A DNA stretch of 6,421 bases from Clostridiales bacterium (lineage in GTDB: Bacteria; Bacillota; Clostridia; Saccharofermentanales; UBA5734): NCBI GenBank assembly GCA_007133255.1, contig SLMY01000184.1:1-6421 (forward strand), written 5' to 3'. A program made the position numbers and the translations under genes. This document shows positions 5,475-6,421 of the stretch, piece after piece (the first letter of the stretch is position 1; the number at the start of each line of letters is the position of its first letter). Below the pieces are notes generated by a model, which saw only the letters and a program-made list of their open reading frames with translations, was not told the DNA's origin and ran no database searches.

Positions 5475-6421
5475 TTGCATCGTTTTGTTCGAAAATACGG
5501 CTGGTATTATCTGCCTGGTTTTATATTTCTGGCTTTGTCCGCCTATTTTCAAGTGCTGTCACCCAGATTGCTGGGTGATATAGTTGATGATCTGAATGTG
5601 CCTGTTGAGGAGATCGTCATCAGTGATATCTACAGAGGCCTGGCGTTTCTTGTCCTGGTAGCGGTCGGCGCTTTTGTGACACGGTTTATCTGGCGCTATC
5701 TTATTATGGGTACATCCAGATATCTTGAAACAGAACTTCGCACAGATCTTTTCGCTCATTTGCAAAGCCTGCCCATGCAGTACTTCCAGTATCAGAAAAC
5801 GGGCGATCTGATGGCCTACGCGATCAATGATATTGGTGCTATCCGAATGACCGTGGGACCAGGCCTGGCCATGAGCGCGAACGCGCTGATCATGATCGCG
5901 CTTTCAATTGTGAGTATGACAGGCCAGGTTGATCCGCGATTAACCGCTTTCGCGCTTTTACCCGTGCCGATCGTTCTGACTGTCGTGATCTACCTGGGCC
6001 GTCAGGTTCGTATCCGGTTTAAGTATGTCCAGGAAACCTTCGCGGCCGTTTCAGACAGAGTCCAAGAAAGTATATCCGGCTTATCTGTTATAAAAGCTTA
6101 CGGTCAGGAAGATGAGGAAGTCAATCGTTTTGAGAAACTGAACCAGCGCAGCCGTGACGCCAACATGGCTATGACACGGGTCGCCGCGGCAATGGGGCCG
6201 GCTGTTCTGCTGCTTTTTGGCATCAGTTTTTCAATCAGTCTGATATATGGCGGTCATCTGGTTATGGATGGCAGAGTATCTCTTGGACAATTTGTCGCTT
6301 TTAACGGGTTTTTGACGCTGATTATCAATCCGGTACGGTCGATCGCGAGAATCATCAACTTGATGCAGCGAGGCATGGCATCTTATAAGCGGTATCAGGC
6401 GATTATGTCAGTAAAACCGGC
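5475..6421 (+). CDS. ABC exporter half-transporter, membrane domain (3' partial; heterodimeric multidrug type)
   Basis: The frame opens at TTG 5475 (MHRFVRKYGWYYLPG...) and is open to the window end, giving 315 residues; the gene is cut off before the nucleotide-binding domain. The visible part is an ABC transporter type 1 (ABC_membrane) domain with about six membrane segments near residues 14-34, 53-75, 130-150, 155-175, 240-260 and 270-288. Family landmarks are the SLPMQYFQYQKTGDLMAYAINDI region (98-120; compare KTGDLMARATND in MdlA-type proteins) and SDRVQESISGLSVIKAYGQE (193-212), the helix that ends in the conserved IKAYGQE element. The pattern resembles the BmrC/YheI-MdlA side of heterodimeric exporters, so a second half-transporter gene is expected downstream. 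Walker A, ABC signature and Walker B should follow beyond the window. The substrate is unknown: drugs, lipids or peptides are possible. It is transcribed divergently from the isomerase gene, with no evident functional link. Confidence 0.9.
   Translation, partial: MHRFVRKYGWYYLPGFIFLALSAYFQVLSPRLLGDIVDDLNVPVEEIVISDIYRGLAFLVLVAVGAFVTRFIWRYLIMGTSRYLETELRTDLFAHLQSLPMQYFQYQKTGDLMAYAINDIGAIRMTVGPGLAMSANALIMIALSIVSMTGQVDPRLTAFALLPVPIVLTVVIYLGRQVRIRFKYVQETFAAVSDRVQESISGLSVIKAYGQEDEEVNRFEKLNQRSRDANMAMTRVAAAMGPAVLLLFGISFSISLIYGGHLVMDGRVSLGQFVAFNGFLTLIINPVRSIARIINLMQRGMASYKRYQAIMSVKP

Overview
The window looks like a chromosomal stretch from a Bacillota (Firmicutes) bacterium with roughly balanced GC. 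The evidence is the purine-rich Shine-Dalgarno sites (AAGGAG, AGGAGG, GGAGGTG), the use of a TTG start, and protein families that are common in Bacilli and Clostridia. Genus cannot be read from the sequence alone. Genes are tightly packed, the longest non-coding stretch is about 205 bp, and no RNA gene, insertion sequence or CRISPR array is visible.

Layout: positions 1-4407 hold a run of four plus-strand genes. They are a 5'-truncated FAD-dependent oxidoreductase of the fumarate reductase/succinate dehydrogenase flavoprotein type, a Gfo/Idh/MocA-family NAD(P)-dependent dehydrogenase, a phosphofructokinase with the residue signature of the pyrophosphate-dependent enzymes, and a small DUF1294 membrane protein whose start overlaps the kinase stop (ATGA). 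Gaps of 42 bp, 61 bp and an overlap suggest one transcription unit. A convergent minus-strand gene (4520-5269) encodes a hydroxypyruvate isomerase-like TIM-barrel sugar isomerase. It is separated from the operon by a 112-bp region with stem-loop potential but no canonical T-tract terminator. A 205-bp divergent intergenic region then leads to a plus-strand ABC exporter half-transporter that starts at TTG 5475 and runs off the end of the window; only its membrane domain is present.

How the genes may work together (inference): two redox enzymes, a sugar-phosphate kinase-type enzyme and a sugar-acid isomerase beside each other suggest carbohydrate or sugar-acid oxidation feeding central metabolism. 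The substrate cannot be deduced. The PPi-type kinase may simply be the cell's glycolytic PPi-PFK. The ABC exporter probably belongs to a separate heterodimeric exporter operon. Nothing here is clearly an undescribed system. The most interesting points are the flavoprotein/Gfo-Idh pair, the GGNDS signature of the kinase, and its coupling to an uncharacterised membrane protein.
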